64,000 nucleotides of DNA from Bacillota bacterium (lineage in GTDB: Bacteria > Bacillota > Clostridia > Lachnospirales > Lachnospiraceae): assembly GCA_023437365.1 (NCBI GenBank), contig JAEZGK010000011.1:1-64000 (forward strand). The letters run 5' to 3'. A model generated the notes under the pieces. That model was not told the origin of the DNA. It worked only from the letters and a program-made list of their open reading frames with translations, and did no database searches. This document shows positions 25,043-33,971 of this stretch, piece by piece. Position 1 is the first letter of the stretch, and each line of letters begins with the position of its first letter. A program made the translations under genes and the position numbers.

Positions 25043-27607
25043 TTATTTGGAAGAGGAAGTATCCTCAAGTATTTGTATGATATCCTTCTCTGCCTTTGGC
25101 TTGCAGAATAAAAATCCTTGAATCCTGTCGCACTCACTTCTCATCAGATAATCCAACTGATGCTTCTCCTCTACACCTTCCGCAATGACACACATACCTA
25201 AGTTCTTCCCGAGAGAAATGATATTTCTGACATAATCATCCTCACTTTGCTCGGAGATAGGATCAATGAAGGATTTATCAATTTTCATTGTGTTAATTGG
25301 CAGCTGCTTTAAATAGCTGAGAGAAGAATAACCCTTCCCAAAATCGTCGAGTGCCGTTCTGACATGATGATCCCGTAGCTGCTGTAGCTTCGTTTTTATT
25401 CGGTCAAAGGACTCCACCAAAATTGATTCCGTGATTTCCAATTCAAGCAGCTCCGGTTGGATCTGATATGTATGGAGGATGTCCATCACTTTGTCAACAA
25501 AGTCCTCCTGTAATAGCTGGAGTATTGAAATATTTACTGATACCCCCATCTGCCCATAGCCCAGTTCCTCCAGCTTTTTTAAGAAAATACAAGCATTTCG
25601 CAGCACCCATTCTCCCAAAGGAATAATAAAATGGGTATCTTCTGCGACACTGATCAATTTCAGGGCTGACACCCAACCCAAATTCGGGCTGTTCCATCGA
25701 ATTAAAGCCTCCAACCCGGTGATACGGTTGCTTTTTAATTCCAGCTGAGGTTGATAATATAATTCAAATTCATGACAATCCAATGCTTTTTTAAGATATT
25801 TTTCTATGGATACTCTTTCAACAAAGGCTTCATTCATCTCACTGCTGTAAACCAAATAGCCTTTTTTTCCGGCTTCCTTTACCTTATACATGGCAATATC
25901 CGCATATTTAAGCAGTTCTTCCAAATCTGTCCCATGCAAAGGGTAGAGTGCGATTCCGATACTCAGACTGACATGAAGATTGCTTTGGTAGTCAAAATCT
26001 TTAAAAAATTCGGATAGCAGATGGACTGCAAATCGCTCGGACTGTTTCACATCCTCTAATTGTTCCAATATGATAACGAACTCATCCCCGCTCAATCGAT
26101 ACAGAGAACAGTTATCATACAGCAGGCCTGTCAATGTATTGCTGACATCTACGATCATTTTATCTCCAAATGCGTGTCCGAGGGTATCGTTTACATATTT
26201 AAAATTATCAATATCAATAAACAATAAGGCTGAGGTCCCGCATTCAGGTACAAAAACATCCTTTGCTCTGCTATATAAGGAAAGCTTATTGGGAAGTCCG
26301 GTCATCGAATCATGATATGCAAGATAGGATAGCTTCTCATCACTCTTTCTTATTCTTTCATTGACCGAGATGATCTCCTCATATCGCTTCTTCAATTCCT
26401 CGTCAGAGGCTATCAATTCCTCATTTAACTGCGTCAGCTCCTCATTATTCTCAGACAGAGTATGCTTCATTATTCCTAATTTACGTACATTAAAAAACAA
26501 TATACTGGTAAAAGAAATCAACAGTAAGAATACGGCCACAACGCTGATTACCAGGGTTTTATAAGTTTCATAAAAAGAAAAGGGTTTATTGATGATCGTG
26601 CTGCCCTTGGGTAACTGCTCCTTACTGATATGAAAACGCCTTAGCTGATTATAATCAAATATCGTACGGGTGCAATCCGGACTCTGTACCGGTATACTGT
26701 TCGGATCCTCTCCCTCCAATATACGGATCGCCAATTCAGCCGCATACTCGCCCTGAAGCCGTCCACTCACTAAGATACCGCCGACAATACCCTGATTTAT
26801 CCCAAAATCAAACAAACCATAAACCGGAACTCTGCTGGCTTTGCTTACCTCTCTGCTAGCATAGTCCATGGCAACAATATTCTTATTAGCATCACTGTAA
26901 TAGGTACAAAAAAGTATGATACTGTCATCTTTTGCCAAAGCAGCTCTCTCTTTGACAGTCTCAAAAGGTAAATTGTTCCAGGCAATGACCTCTAATTTTG
27001 GATTAAATGCTTTAATACAGTCATTTACCATCTGTCCGGTTGATAATCCGCTCTCTGAATTATCATAGATGATATAGATCTTACTGATCTGAGGATTAAG
27101 CGAAACAGCAAACTCAAGGGTTTTTGTAGGATTTACCTCTTCAAATACACCCGTAATCCTATCGAAGCCTTTTGTAATTTCCTGAACACCTTCTTGATTG
27201 ACACCACAGAAGACGATCGGAGCATCAGAAAATATCTCTTTTCTGTATTGGAGTGCGAATTTAAGTGCAGCATCATCCGTTGCCATAATCATATCAAGCT
27301 TCTTATCTGTATACTTATATTTATAGTAATCATATAGCATATGCCAATTACTGTCCGAATCATAGTTCTTCCAATCCATATATTCCACATAAAATGATAC
27401 ATTCTTGCCGGCTTCTCTAATCTTGCTGATAATACCGTCCGTCTCCTCCTCGGTCCAGGTCATTCCTTGATGATACGAATTTAAAACAAGAATTTGACTT
27501 TCATTATGCTCCTGCGCAAAAGCAGAAGAAGTCATATACATCAAAAACAGTTGCAGAAACCCCACAAACAAGGTAATATTGATTAATTTTCTCATCTTCT
27601 TTCGCAT
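25043..27607 (-). CDS. Membrane sensor with periplasmic-binding-type domain, GGDEF and EAL domains
   Basis: An 854-residue c-di-GMP protein. A signal/anchor (1-31) leads an extracytoplasmic ABC-substrate-binding-like domain (about 35-330), then a membrane helix (about 345-370), a coiled coil (375-420), GGDEF (about 430-590) and EAL (about 600-845) domains. The GGDEF signature is SGDEF (506-510), one residue off the classical GGDEF, which may still be active or may bind GTP to regulate the EAL part. EAL residues look intact (E633-A-L at 633-635, DDFGKGYSSL, IAEGVEE), so phosphodiesterase activity is likely. The exterior domain probably binds a small solute. The gene stands alone with a strong RBS (AAAGGAG). 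Confidence 0.92.
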   Translation of the reverse strand: MRKKMRKLINITLFVGFLQLFLMYMTSSAFAQEHNESQILVLNSYHQGMTWTEEETDGIISKIREAGKNVSFYVEYMDWKNYDSDSNWHMLYDYYKYKYTDKKLDMIMATDDAALKFALQYRKEIFSDAPIVFCGVNQEGVQEITKGFDRITGVFEEVNPTKTLEFAVSLNPQISKIYIIYDNSESGLSTGQMVNDCIKAFNPKLEVIAWNNLPFETVKERAALAKDDSIILFCTYYSDANKNIVAMDYASREVSKASRVPVYGLFDFGINQGIVGGILVSGRLQGEYAAELAIRILEGEDPNSIPVQSPDCTRTIFDYNQLRRFHISKEQLPKGSTIINKPFSFYETYKTLVISVVAVFLLLISFTSILFFNVRKLGIMKHTLSENNEELTQLNEELIASDEELKKRYEEIISVNERIRKSDEKLSYLAYHDSMTGLPNKLSLYSRAKDVFVPECGTSALLFIDIDNFKYVNDTLGHAFGDKMIVDVSNTLTGLLYDNCSLYRLSGDEFVIILEQLEDVKQSERFAVHLLSEFFKDFDYQSNLHVSLSIGIALYPLHGTDLEELLKYADIAMYKVKEAGKKGYLVYSSEMNEAFVERVSIEKYLKKALDCHEFELYYQPQLELKSNRITGLEALIRWNSPNLGWVSALKLISVAEDTHFIIPLGEWVLRNACIFLKKLEELGYGQMGVSVNISILQLLQEDFVDKVMDILHTYQIQPELLELEITESILVESFDRIKTKLQQLRDHHVRTALDDFGKGYSSLSYLKQLPINTMKIDKSFIDPISEQSEDDYVRNIISLGKNLGMCVIAEGVEEKHQLDYLMRSECDRIQGFLFCKPKAEKDIIQILEDTSSSK

Positions 27608-27752
27608 TCTGCTCCTTTCAGTATCCAGGGTATCAGCACAATTTCGGATGTTATTGAATCATTTTCTTCTGTTAAAAGTCCAACTAACTATATATTACTA
27701 TTTTTTTGCATTTTTTTCAACAACTATGTTCAATATTCGACAAGATCATTAG

Positions 27753-27797
27753 AAAAAATCCCCATAAGGCTTGCTTTTGGCAATTCCTATGAGGATT
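27753..27797 (-). terminator. Terminator of the araA-araD-araB operon
   Basis: AATCCTCATAGG...CCTTATGGGGATT (minus strand), one mismatch/bulge, followed by TTTTTTCTAATG. Located 27 bp beyond the araB stop. Confidence 0.78.
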
Positions 27798-27823
27798 CCG
27801 GGATTTCTTATTGAGTCTGTAAA

Positions 27824-29431
27824 TTATTTCAGGTTATCCACTGCAGCTCTTTCGATTGCCAGTCCCCTTCTGTATCGGTTCATGAAGGTTTCAAAGCCTT
27901 CCACATCCCGAGGATCGGGAGCGATGGTAGAGCCCGTCTTGCCTGTGAATACCTTTGTCTTTAAATAATCCTCCAGGGCTTCATCTTTGTCCTTTCGGAG
28001 CATGTAGGCTGCCAGAAGTGCGATACCCCAGGCTCCTCCTTCTCCTGCCGTCTCCATCACTGATACAGGAACATTGATAGCCGCAGCCATGATCTTCTGT
28101 CCAACATCCTTTGTTTTGAACAAACCGCCATGTCCAAGGATTTCATCCAATTCTACGCCTTCCTGCTTCAAAAGAATATCGAGACCAATCTTTAAAGCTC
28201 CGAGAGAGGTGAATAAATTCACGCGCATAAAATTGGCAAGGTTAAATTTGCTTTCCGCTGTGCGGGTAAATAACGGGCGGCCTTCCTCAAAGCCTGTGAT
28301 ATGTTCACCGGAGAGATACCCGTAAGCAAGCAGTCCGCCGCAGTCCTGATCTCCCTGAAGTGCCTTCTGATATAGGATACCATAAAGCTTATTCGCATCG
28401 ACCGGGGCACCCAAAGCCTTGGCAAATTCATCAAACAGGCCGACCCAGGCATTTAAATCGGAAGAGCAGTTATTGGAATGCGCCATTGCCACCAGATCAC
28501 CTGCCGGAGTTGTGACAAGATCAATCTCAGGATATGCCTTGGACAAGTCCTTTTCCAGTACAATCATGGCAAAGACAGAGGTTCCGGCGGATACATTTCC
28601 GGTACGTCTTGCAACACTGTTCGTAGCTGCCATACCGGTTCCTGCATCTCCTTCCGCAGGACAGAGAGGGATACCGGCCCTTAATTCTCCCGTGACATCC
28701 AAAAGCTTCGCTCCTTCTTCGCTGAGAACACCTGCGTTTTCTCCTGCGACCAGCACCTTCGGAAGGATATCCTCCAATTTCCAGGGATAGTTATGAGATG
28801 AAATCAATTCGTTGAAGCAGTCGATCATCTTCCCATTAAATTTCTTTGTAGCTATATCGATCGGGAACATACCGGATGCATCTCCGACACCCAGAACCTT
28901 ATTTCCGGTCAGCTTCCAATGGATATAGCCTGCCAGAGTCGTCATAAACCGGATATCGGTAACATGCTCCTCCTGATTTAGAATTGCTTGATATAAATGT
29001 GCTATACTCCACCTTTGAGGAATATGATAATTAAACTGCTCTGTCAGAGCCTTAGATGCCTGCTCTGTGATATTGTTGCGCCAGGTCCGAAACGGCACCA
29101 ACAGCTGATCCTCCTGATTGAAAGCCATATAACCGTGCATCATAGCTGAAAAACCGATTGCTCCTATGTTCTGCAGGGTGATACTGTACTGCTGCTTTAC
29201 GTCTGCAGCCATTTTAGAATAACAGTCCTGCAGACCCTTCCAGATATCCTCCAGACTGTAGGTCCAGATGTTATTAGTATAGCTGTTCTCCCAATCATGA
29301 CTTCCGGAGGCGATTGGTGCATGGTCCTCCCCGATCAGCACCGCTTTGATGCGGGTAGAGCCAAATTCAATTCCAAGCACCGTCTTACCGCTTTGGATTG
29401 CAGCTTTGATATCATTTACCGTATGACTCAT
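27824..29431 (-). CDS. araB: L-ribulokinase
   Basis: A 535-residue FGGY-family sugar kinase: L-ribulose + ATP to L-ribulose 5-phosphate, second step of L-arabinose use. The N-terminal ATP-binding motif GIEFGSTRIKAVLIG and the C-terminal phosphate region (LGHGGLFKTKDVG, GEGGAWGIALL) are present. The sequence is the long FGGY type typical of clostridial ribulokinases, and the clustering with araD and araA settles the assignment over other pentulose kinases. ATG 29431 is chosen; an upstream in-frame ATG at 29446 overlaps the GGAGG that serves 29431. Last gene of the operon. Confidence 0.92.
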   Translation of the reverse strand: MSHTVNDIKAAIQSGKTVLGIEFGSTRIKAVLIGEDHAPIASGSHDWENSYTNNIWTYSLEDIWKGLQDCYSKMAADVKQQYSITLQNIGAIGFSAMMHGYMAFNQEDQLLVPFRTWRNNITEQASKALTEQFNYHIPQRWSIAHLYQAILNQEEHVTDIRFMTTLAGYIHWKLTGNKVLGVGDASGMFPIDIATKKFNGKMIDCFNELISSHNYPWKLEDILPKVLVAGENAGVLSEEGAKLLDVTGELRAGIPLCPAEGDAGTGMAATNSVARRTGNVSAGTSVFAMIVLEKDLSKAYPEIDLVTTPAGDLVAMAHSNNCSSDLNAWVGLFDEFAKALGAPVDANKLYGILYQKALQGDQDCGGLLAYGYLSGEHITGFEEGRPLFTRTAESKFNLANFMRVNLFTSLGALKIGLDILLKQEGVELDEILGHGGLFKTKDVGQKIMAAAINVPVSVMETAGEGGAWGIALLAAYMLRKDKDEALEDYLKTKVFTGKTGSTIAPDPRDVEGFETFMNRYRRGLAIERAAVDNLK

Positions 29432-29472
29432 GTATTTATCCTCCATTCTATGAACTATTTACCAGGTAATCG

Positions 29473-30168
29473 TTAATTCTGTCCGTAATAAGCATTTTCA
29501 CCATGCTTACGCAGATAATGCTTATCGGCGATCGTCTGGGGTGCCGGACTGACTTCACGATTAATCAGCTCCGAATAGCATGCCATCTTGGCTACTTCCT
29601 CCAAAACCACTGCATTATGCACGGCTTCATCGGCATCCTTTCCCCAGGTAAACGGTCCATGGTTGGTGCAGAGAATTCCCGGCATGCTTTTTGGACTCAA
29701 GTTGTACTTGGTTAAGGTCTCGATAATAACAAGTCCCGTATTCTTTTCGTATTCTCCGTCAATCTCTTCTCCCGTCAGACTCCTGGCACAGGGGATCGGA
29801 CCGTAAAAATAATCCGCGTGGGTGGTGCCATACAATGGAATGCTTCTGCCGGCCTGTGCCCAAGAGGTAGCCCAGGTGGAATGAGTATGAACTATCCCGC
29901 CCAGCTCAGGGTATTTCTTATATAATTCGATATGAGTGGCCGTGTCCGAAGAAGGCTTATAGCGTCCTTCCACCCGATTACCGGATAAATCAACCACTAC
30001 CATATCCTCCGGCGTCATATGCTCATACTCCACACCGCTGGGTTTGATGACCAGGTATCCGCTTTCACGGTCAATACCGCTCACATTTCCCCAGGTATAG
30101 GTTACCAGCCCACGTTTGGGAAGCTCCATATTCGCCTGAAATACGATTTCTTTTAACTGTTCCAGCAT
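29473..30168 (-). CDS. araD: L-ribulose-5-phosphate 4-epimerase
   Basis: A 231-residue class II aldolase-type enzyme converting L-ribulose 5-phosphate to D-xylulose 5-phosphate. Zn-binding histidines are in GGIVHTHSTWATSWAQ and in GTTHADYFYGPIPC, and the third near the C-terminus, with the phosphate-binding GNVSGIDR motif near residue 30. The length is as usual for AraD. It lies between araB and araA with short gaps (32-41 bp), all on the minus strand. Confidence 0.96.
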   Translation of the reverse strand: MLEQLKEIVFQANMELPKRGLVTYTWGNVSGIDRESGYLVIKPSGVEYEHMTPEDMVVVDLSGNRVEGRYKPSSDTATHIELYKKYPELGGIVHTHSTWATSWAQAGRSIPLYGTTHADYFYGPIPCARSLTGEEIDGEYEKNTGLVIIETLTKYNLSPKSMPGILCTNHGPFTWGKDADEAVHNAVVLEEVAKMACYSELINREVSPAPQTIADKHYLRKHGENAYYGQN

Positions 30169-30200
30169 AATATATTCTCCATTCCTTATTCATTGGTGTA

Positions 30201-31697
30201 CTATCTGAAAGAGATGGCATTCCAACGAAGTTCATTCTTAAAGCTTCTAATGGTAGTATCCTTATCAATTACAACTGCTTCTATCCCCATTGCAGCTGCC
30301 CAATCACACATCTGCTCGGCGGTAAGATCATAGGAGAATGCGGTATGGTGTGCACCGCCTGCCAAGATCCAAGCCTCAGCACCTGTTGCAAGATTGGGTT
30401 CCGGACGCCAGAAAGCACTGGCTACAGGAAGCTTGGGCATAGGAGTATCCTGAGGCAAACACTCCACCTCATTTACAATCAGTCGGAAACGGTTGCCCAG
30501 ATCGATCAGGGAAGCTGCTACACCCTTGCCAGCCTTTGAAGTAAATACAAGGCGTGCCGGATCTTCTCTGTTCCCCATGGATAACGGACTTACCTTCATG
30601 CCGATTTTTCCATCCGCGATGGTAGGACAAACCTCCAGCATATGAGCCTGCAAAATGCCCTCCTGTCCGGGTACCAGATGATAGGTGTAATCCTCCATGA
30701 AGGAAGTACCCTTTGCATTTTTGATATCCTGAGTCATCAGCTTCATCAGACGTACCATAGCGGCAGTCTTCCAGTCACCTTCCCCACCGAAACCGTAGCC
30801 TTTTTCCATCAATCTCTGAATTGCAAGACCCGGAAGCTGCTTCAAACCGGAGAGCATCTCAAAATTCGTAACGATGGCATGATAGTTCTTTTCTGTCAGG
30901 AATTTCTCAAAACCAATCTCAATTCCGGCCTGCACAGCAATATGCTCTCTGAATTCCTTCTCATTTCTGCCCTCTGTCAGCATCTCATAGGTTGCATAAT
31001 ACTCCTCCACCAAGGAATTAATCTCTCCCTGGGGTACCTGCTGAACATATTCTGCTATATCAGTAATATTATAAGCATCGATTTCCCATCCAAATTTAAT
31101 ATGAGCCTCTACCTTGTCGCCCTCGGTAACAGCAACATTACGCATATTATCACCGACACGCAGTACCCGCAAATGGCTGCTTTCGATGATACCGACCGCT
31201 GTAATCATCCAGTCTGCAAGCCTTCTCTGAACAGTCTCGTCCTCCCAGTAGCCTACTACCACCTTTCTCTCGATACCCATTCGGCTTACAATATGGCCGA
31301 ATTCTCTGTCTCCATGTGCAGATTGGTTGGTATTCATAAAATCCATATCAATCGCAGCATAGGGGATCTCTCTGTTGAACTGGGTATGAAGGTGCAGCAG
31401 AGGCTTTCTAAACTCCTGAAGACCAAGAATCCAGGATTTCGCAGGTGAAAAGGTATGCATCCAGGTGATGACACCCGCACAATTCTCGTCCTGATTTGAG
31501 TCGTTAAAAAGCTTTCTGATGGATGCATTATCAATCAGCGTCGGCTTCCACACCACCTCGAAGGGCAGGAGACCCGATTTATTTAATCCATCTACCATAA
31601 TTCTCGAATGCTCGGCAACTACCTTTAAGCATTCCTCACCGTATAAATCCTGTGATCCGGTTGCAAACCAAAATTGATATTTCTTTTTCTCCAGCAT
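30201..31697 (-). CDS. araA: L-arabinose isomerase
   Basis: A 498-residue enzyme converting L-arabinose to L-ribulose, first step of the pathway. Recognisable features: N-terminal FWFATGSQDLYGEE, GVITWMHTFSPAKSWI, and the metal-site region with Glu/His residues (GYGFGGEGDWKTAA, MEDYTYHL). The length and start (AAAGGAGG) are standard. First gene of araA-araD-araB; the AraC-type gene upstream on the same strand is a likely regulator. No arabinose transporter is present in the window. Confidence 0.97.
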   Translation of the reverse strand: MLEKKKYQFWFATGSQDLYGEECLKVVAEHSRIMVDGLNKSGLLPFEVVWKPTLIDNASIRKLFNDSNQDENCAGVITWMHTFSPAKSWILGLQEFRKPLLHLHTQFNREIPYAAIDMDFMNTNQSAHGDREFGHIVSRMGIERKVVVGYWEDETVQRRLADWMITAVGIIESSHLRVLRVGDNMRNVAVTEGDKVEAHIKFGWEIDAYNITDIAEYVQQVPQGEINSLVEEYYATYEMLTEGRNEKEFREHIAVQAGIEIGFEKFLTEKNYHAIVTNFEMLSGLKQLPGLAIQRLMEKGYGFGGEGDWKTAAMVRLMKLMTQDIKNAKGTSFMEDYTYHLVPGQEGILQAHMLEVCPTIADGKIGMKVSPLSMGNREDPARLVFTSKAGKGVAASLIDLGNRFRLIVNEVECLPQDTPMPKLPVASAFWRPEPNLATGAEAWILAGGAHHTAFSYDLTAEQMCDWAAAMGIEAVVIDKDTTIRSFKNELRWNAISFR

Positions 31698-31824
31698 AGC
31701 TTATTGACCTCCTTTGGATTAACCATAATCTATAGTTACAGCTTTTTACAACATTGTATCGTATCCTATATCAGCGAGCAATTGCGCCTTCCTACTGCTT
31801 GGTCAAAAAAGTTACCTATTCCTA

Positions 31825-32886
31825 CTACGAATTCGTAAAATGTTCTTTGGTTTTTCTGAGCTTCGCCGGTGTAACCCCGTATTTCTCCAGGAAAATCTTA
31901 TAAAAATAGCCTTTGTTCTGATAGCCTATTGCTTCAGCCACTTCGTCTACCGTCATATCAGTCGACAAAAGCAGCTGTCTTGCATTCCTCAGGCGGATGT
32001 CCTGAACGTATTCCAGATAGGTCATCCCAAGCTTCTCCTTGAGAATACGATTATAATAATCCTCATTGAAATGAAACCTTGCGACCAGCTCCCTGACAGT
32101 CACTGTAGCATAGTTTTCTTCGATATATCTTGAAATTTCCTCATATACCAGCCAATTCATCTTTTTTCGCTGCTCATGGGAGAGACTGAATTCATACATC
32201 GTACTGATATAATGCAGTATCCTGATAATCAATCCCTTACAAATGTATTTTGATGCCGTATCATTTTGCTGTAATTCCTTCAGTAGCAGGAGCAATTGCT
32301 CCTCCAGCATACTGTCCTCCTGCTTTTTCGGTTTAAAATGCAGGAATTGCCGGATATCCTTCTGTTTCATCAGGGCTGTACGAAGAAAACCGAGTAAGTT
32401 CTCCTCTCCAATGTTTTTCACCATAACCTGATCAAAGATATCATTCGCCAATCCGATAAAAAGTATCATACTATTTCCATCTGACAGAAAGTCCTGATGA
32501 GGACAGTTCCTGTCGATCAGACAGAGCTCTCCCTGCTTAAACAGAATATCCTTCCCCATGATTCGCTGCTTGAATTCCCCCTGTATAATATAAGCCAGCT
32601 CAATGTAATCATGGGTATGATACTGGGTCCTACTGCCGGGTGTATATTCGCACTGATAGAGGAACGGTTGCTGATCGGATTGGATTGCCGCATGAAGCCT
32701 TCCGCCCTCTTCTAAGCTCCAACAAAGGATAAAAATACCGTTTTTCTCCGTAGACGGGAAAGTCTTCACATCAATATGATCAACCGCATATTCCGGGCAC
32801 ATGATTCGCCTGCCCAGGTCGTCATCCGCAACCAAGGGCCTGGTCGTATTCCTCATTAATTCCGTACAATAGCCTTTCAGTTTCAT
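31825..32886 (-). CDS. AraC-family regulator with N-terminal cupin domain
   Basis: A 353-residue transcription activator. An N-terminal cupin-type sensor (about 95-190, with YTPGSRTQYHTHDYIELAYI) is joined to a C-terminal AraC DNA-binding domain with two HTH motifs (about 255-350; 'VRELVARFHFNEDYYNRILKEK' and 'VDEVAEAIGYQNKGYFYKIF'). It lies directly upstream of araA on the same strand, so it is the probable arabinose regulator. The frame is open from 33018, but AGGAG seven bases before ATG 32886 marks the true start. Confidence 0.88.
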   Translation of the reverse strand: MKLKGYCTELMRNTTRPLVADDDLGRRIMCPEYAVDHIDVKTFPSTEKNGIFILCWSLEEGGRLHAAIQSDQQPFLYQCEYTPGSRTQYHTHDYIELAYIIQGEFKQRIMGKDILFKQGELCLIDRNCPHQDFLSDGNSMILFIGLANDIFDQVMVKNIGEENLLGFLRTALMKQKDIRQFLHFKPKKQEDSMLEEQLLLLLKELQQNDTASKYICKGLIIRILHYISTMYEFSLSHEQRKKMNWLVYEEISRYIEENYATVTVRELVARFHFNEDYYNRILKEKLGMTYLEYVQDIRLRNARQLLLSTDMTVDEVAEAIGYQNKGYFYKIFLEKYGVTPAKLRKTKEHFTNS

Positions 32887-33071
32887 ATTATCTCCTGTTC
32901 CTGCACTAAACACGCCTGCGTCTCCATATAGCTTAAGTATACCTCTTGTGCTCCTTACGGTCAATTCCTTGACTTTTTCGTCAATATCACGAATTAATTT
33001 TATGCATATCTTCTTCAATTGTATATATTTTTTGTTAATTTATTATTTAATAACAAATTATCAATTTACTA

Positions 33072-33100
33072 TTGCATTTATTAATAAATTGGGTGATAAT
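33072..33100 (+). promoter_or_regulatory. Promoter of superoxide dismutase gene
   Basis: TTGCAT (33072-33077), 17-bp spacer, GATAAT (33095-33100), preceded by very AT-rich DNA with a TTTGTTA...TAATAACAAA inverted repeat at about 33031-33057. Confidence 0.55.
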
Positions 33101-33179
33101 ATGTCTACCTACTCCCGAGCCGTTTTGGTAGGTATCTTCCCGAACAATAAATTAAATAAACTATAGGAGGTTAAAATAT

Positions 33180-33812
33180 ATGATGAAACAAATTGAATTA
33201 TCGTATCAATTCAATGCATTGGAGCCTCAGATCGATGAGCTTACCATGCTGACTCATTATACAAAGCATCATGCTGCTTATACTACAAATCTAAACTCTG
33301 CTCTTGAGAAGCTACCCGAATTCTCCGGTACAGGCATCGATGAGCTGCTGGTCAGAATTTCCGCTATCTCGGATGAAGTATTACGGACTGCTGTGAGAAA
33401 TAACGGTGGAGGTTTTTATAACCATAACCTATACTTTGACACTCTGACGCCCGGCGGAAGTAATCAGCCCTCTGGGGAACTGGCAAAACAAGTCGCTCTT
33501 GTCTATGGTGATTATAATTCCCTGAAGGAAAGACTGACTGCTGCTGCCGTAGGAAGATTCGGATCCGGCTGGGCCTGGTTATCGGCAAACCGCAGCGGGG
33601 CATTACAGGTATCCTCCAGTCCCAATCAGGACAATCCCATCCTGGAAAGTCATGGTGAATGGACCCCCATTCTTGGAATCGATGTATGGGAGCATGCTTA
33701 CTATTTAAAATATAAAAACCTGCGTGCTGACTATGTCAAAGCGTTTTTCGAGGCAGTCAATTGGGATGTGGTAGCGAAGCATTATTCCGATGTGCTTGCT
33801 TCCAGGCAATAA
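33180..33812 (+). CDS. sodA: Iron/manganese superoxide dismutase
   Basis: A 210-residue Fe/Mn SOD that converts superoxide to O2 and H2O2. Metal ligands fall at the classic positions: His26 (in LTHYTKHHAAY), His82 (FYNHNLYF), Asp168 and His172 (DVWEHAYY). The fold is complete, including GSGWAWL. No signal peptide, so cytoplasmic. Metal preference cannot be settled by reading. Start ATG 33180, with a second ATG one codon later; AGGAGG is close upstream. It is a monocistronic gene with its own promoter and a strong terminator hairpin. Confidence 0.94.
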   Translation: MMKQIELSYQFNALEPQIDELTMLTHYTKHHAAYTTNLNSALEKLPEFSGTGIDELLVRISAISDEVLRTAVRNNGGGFYNHNLYFDTLTPGGSNQPSGELAKQVALVYGDYNSLKERLTAAAVGRFGSGWAWLSANRSGALQVSSSPNQDNPILESHGEWTPILGIDVWEHAYYLKYKNLRADYVKAFFEAVNWDVVAKHYSDVLASRQ

Positions 33813-33848
33813 GGAAGGAGATGTATTGCAACACTCCCAATATATTAC

Positions 33849-33942
33849 GAGTAAGGATACAGGCATCCTGTACACACCGGTTTTTAGACAGCCTGAAAGT
33901 TGTCCGTTAACAGTGCATTATGGGATACCTGTATCCTTACTC
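33849..33942. terminator. Large hairpin between sod and GH39 genes
   Basis: GAGTAAGGATACAGG (33849-33863) pairs perfectly with CCTGTATCCTTACTC (33928-33942), and the stem extends inward with bulges (ATCC/GGGAT). It separates convergent genes, so it likely terminates both. Confidence 0.7.
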
Positions 33943-33971
33943 TGGTTATCTATGAATGAGTTAGGGATGGT

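Noticed and set aside
30642..31448. 268-codon + strand ORF across the arabinose genes
   Set aside because: Fully antisense to araA, which is certain.
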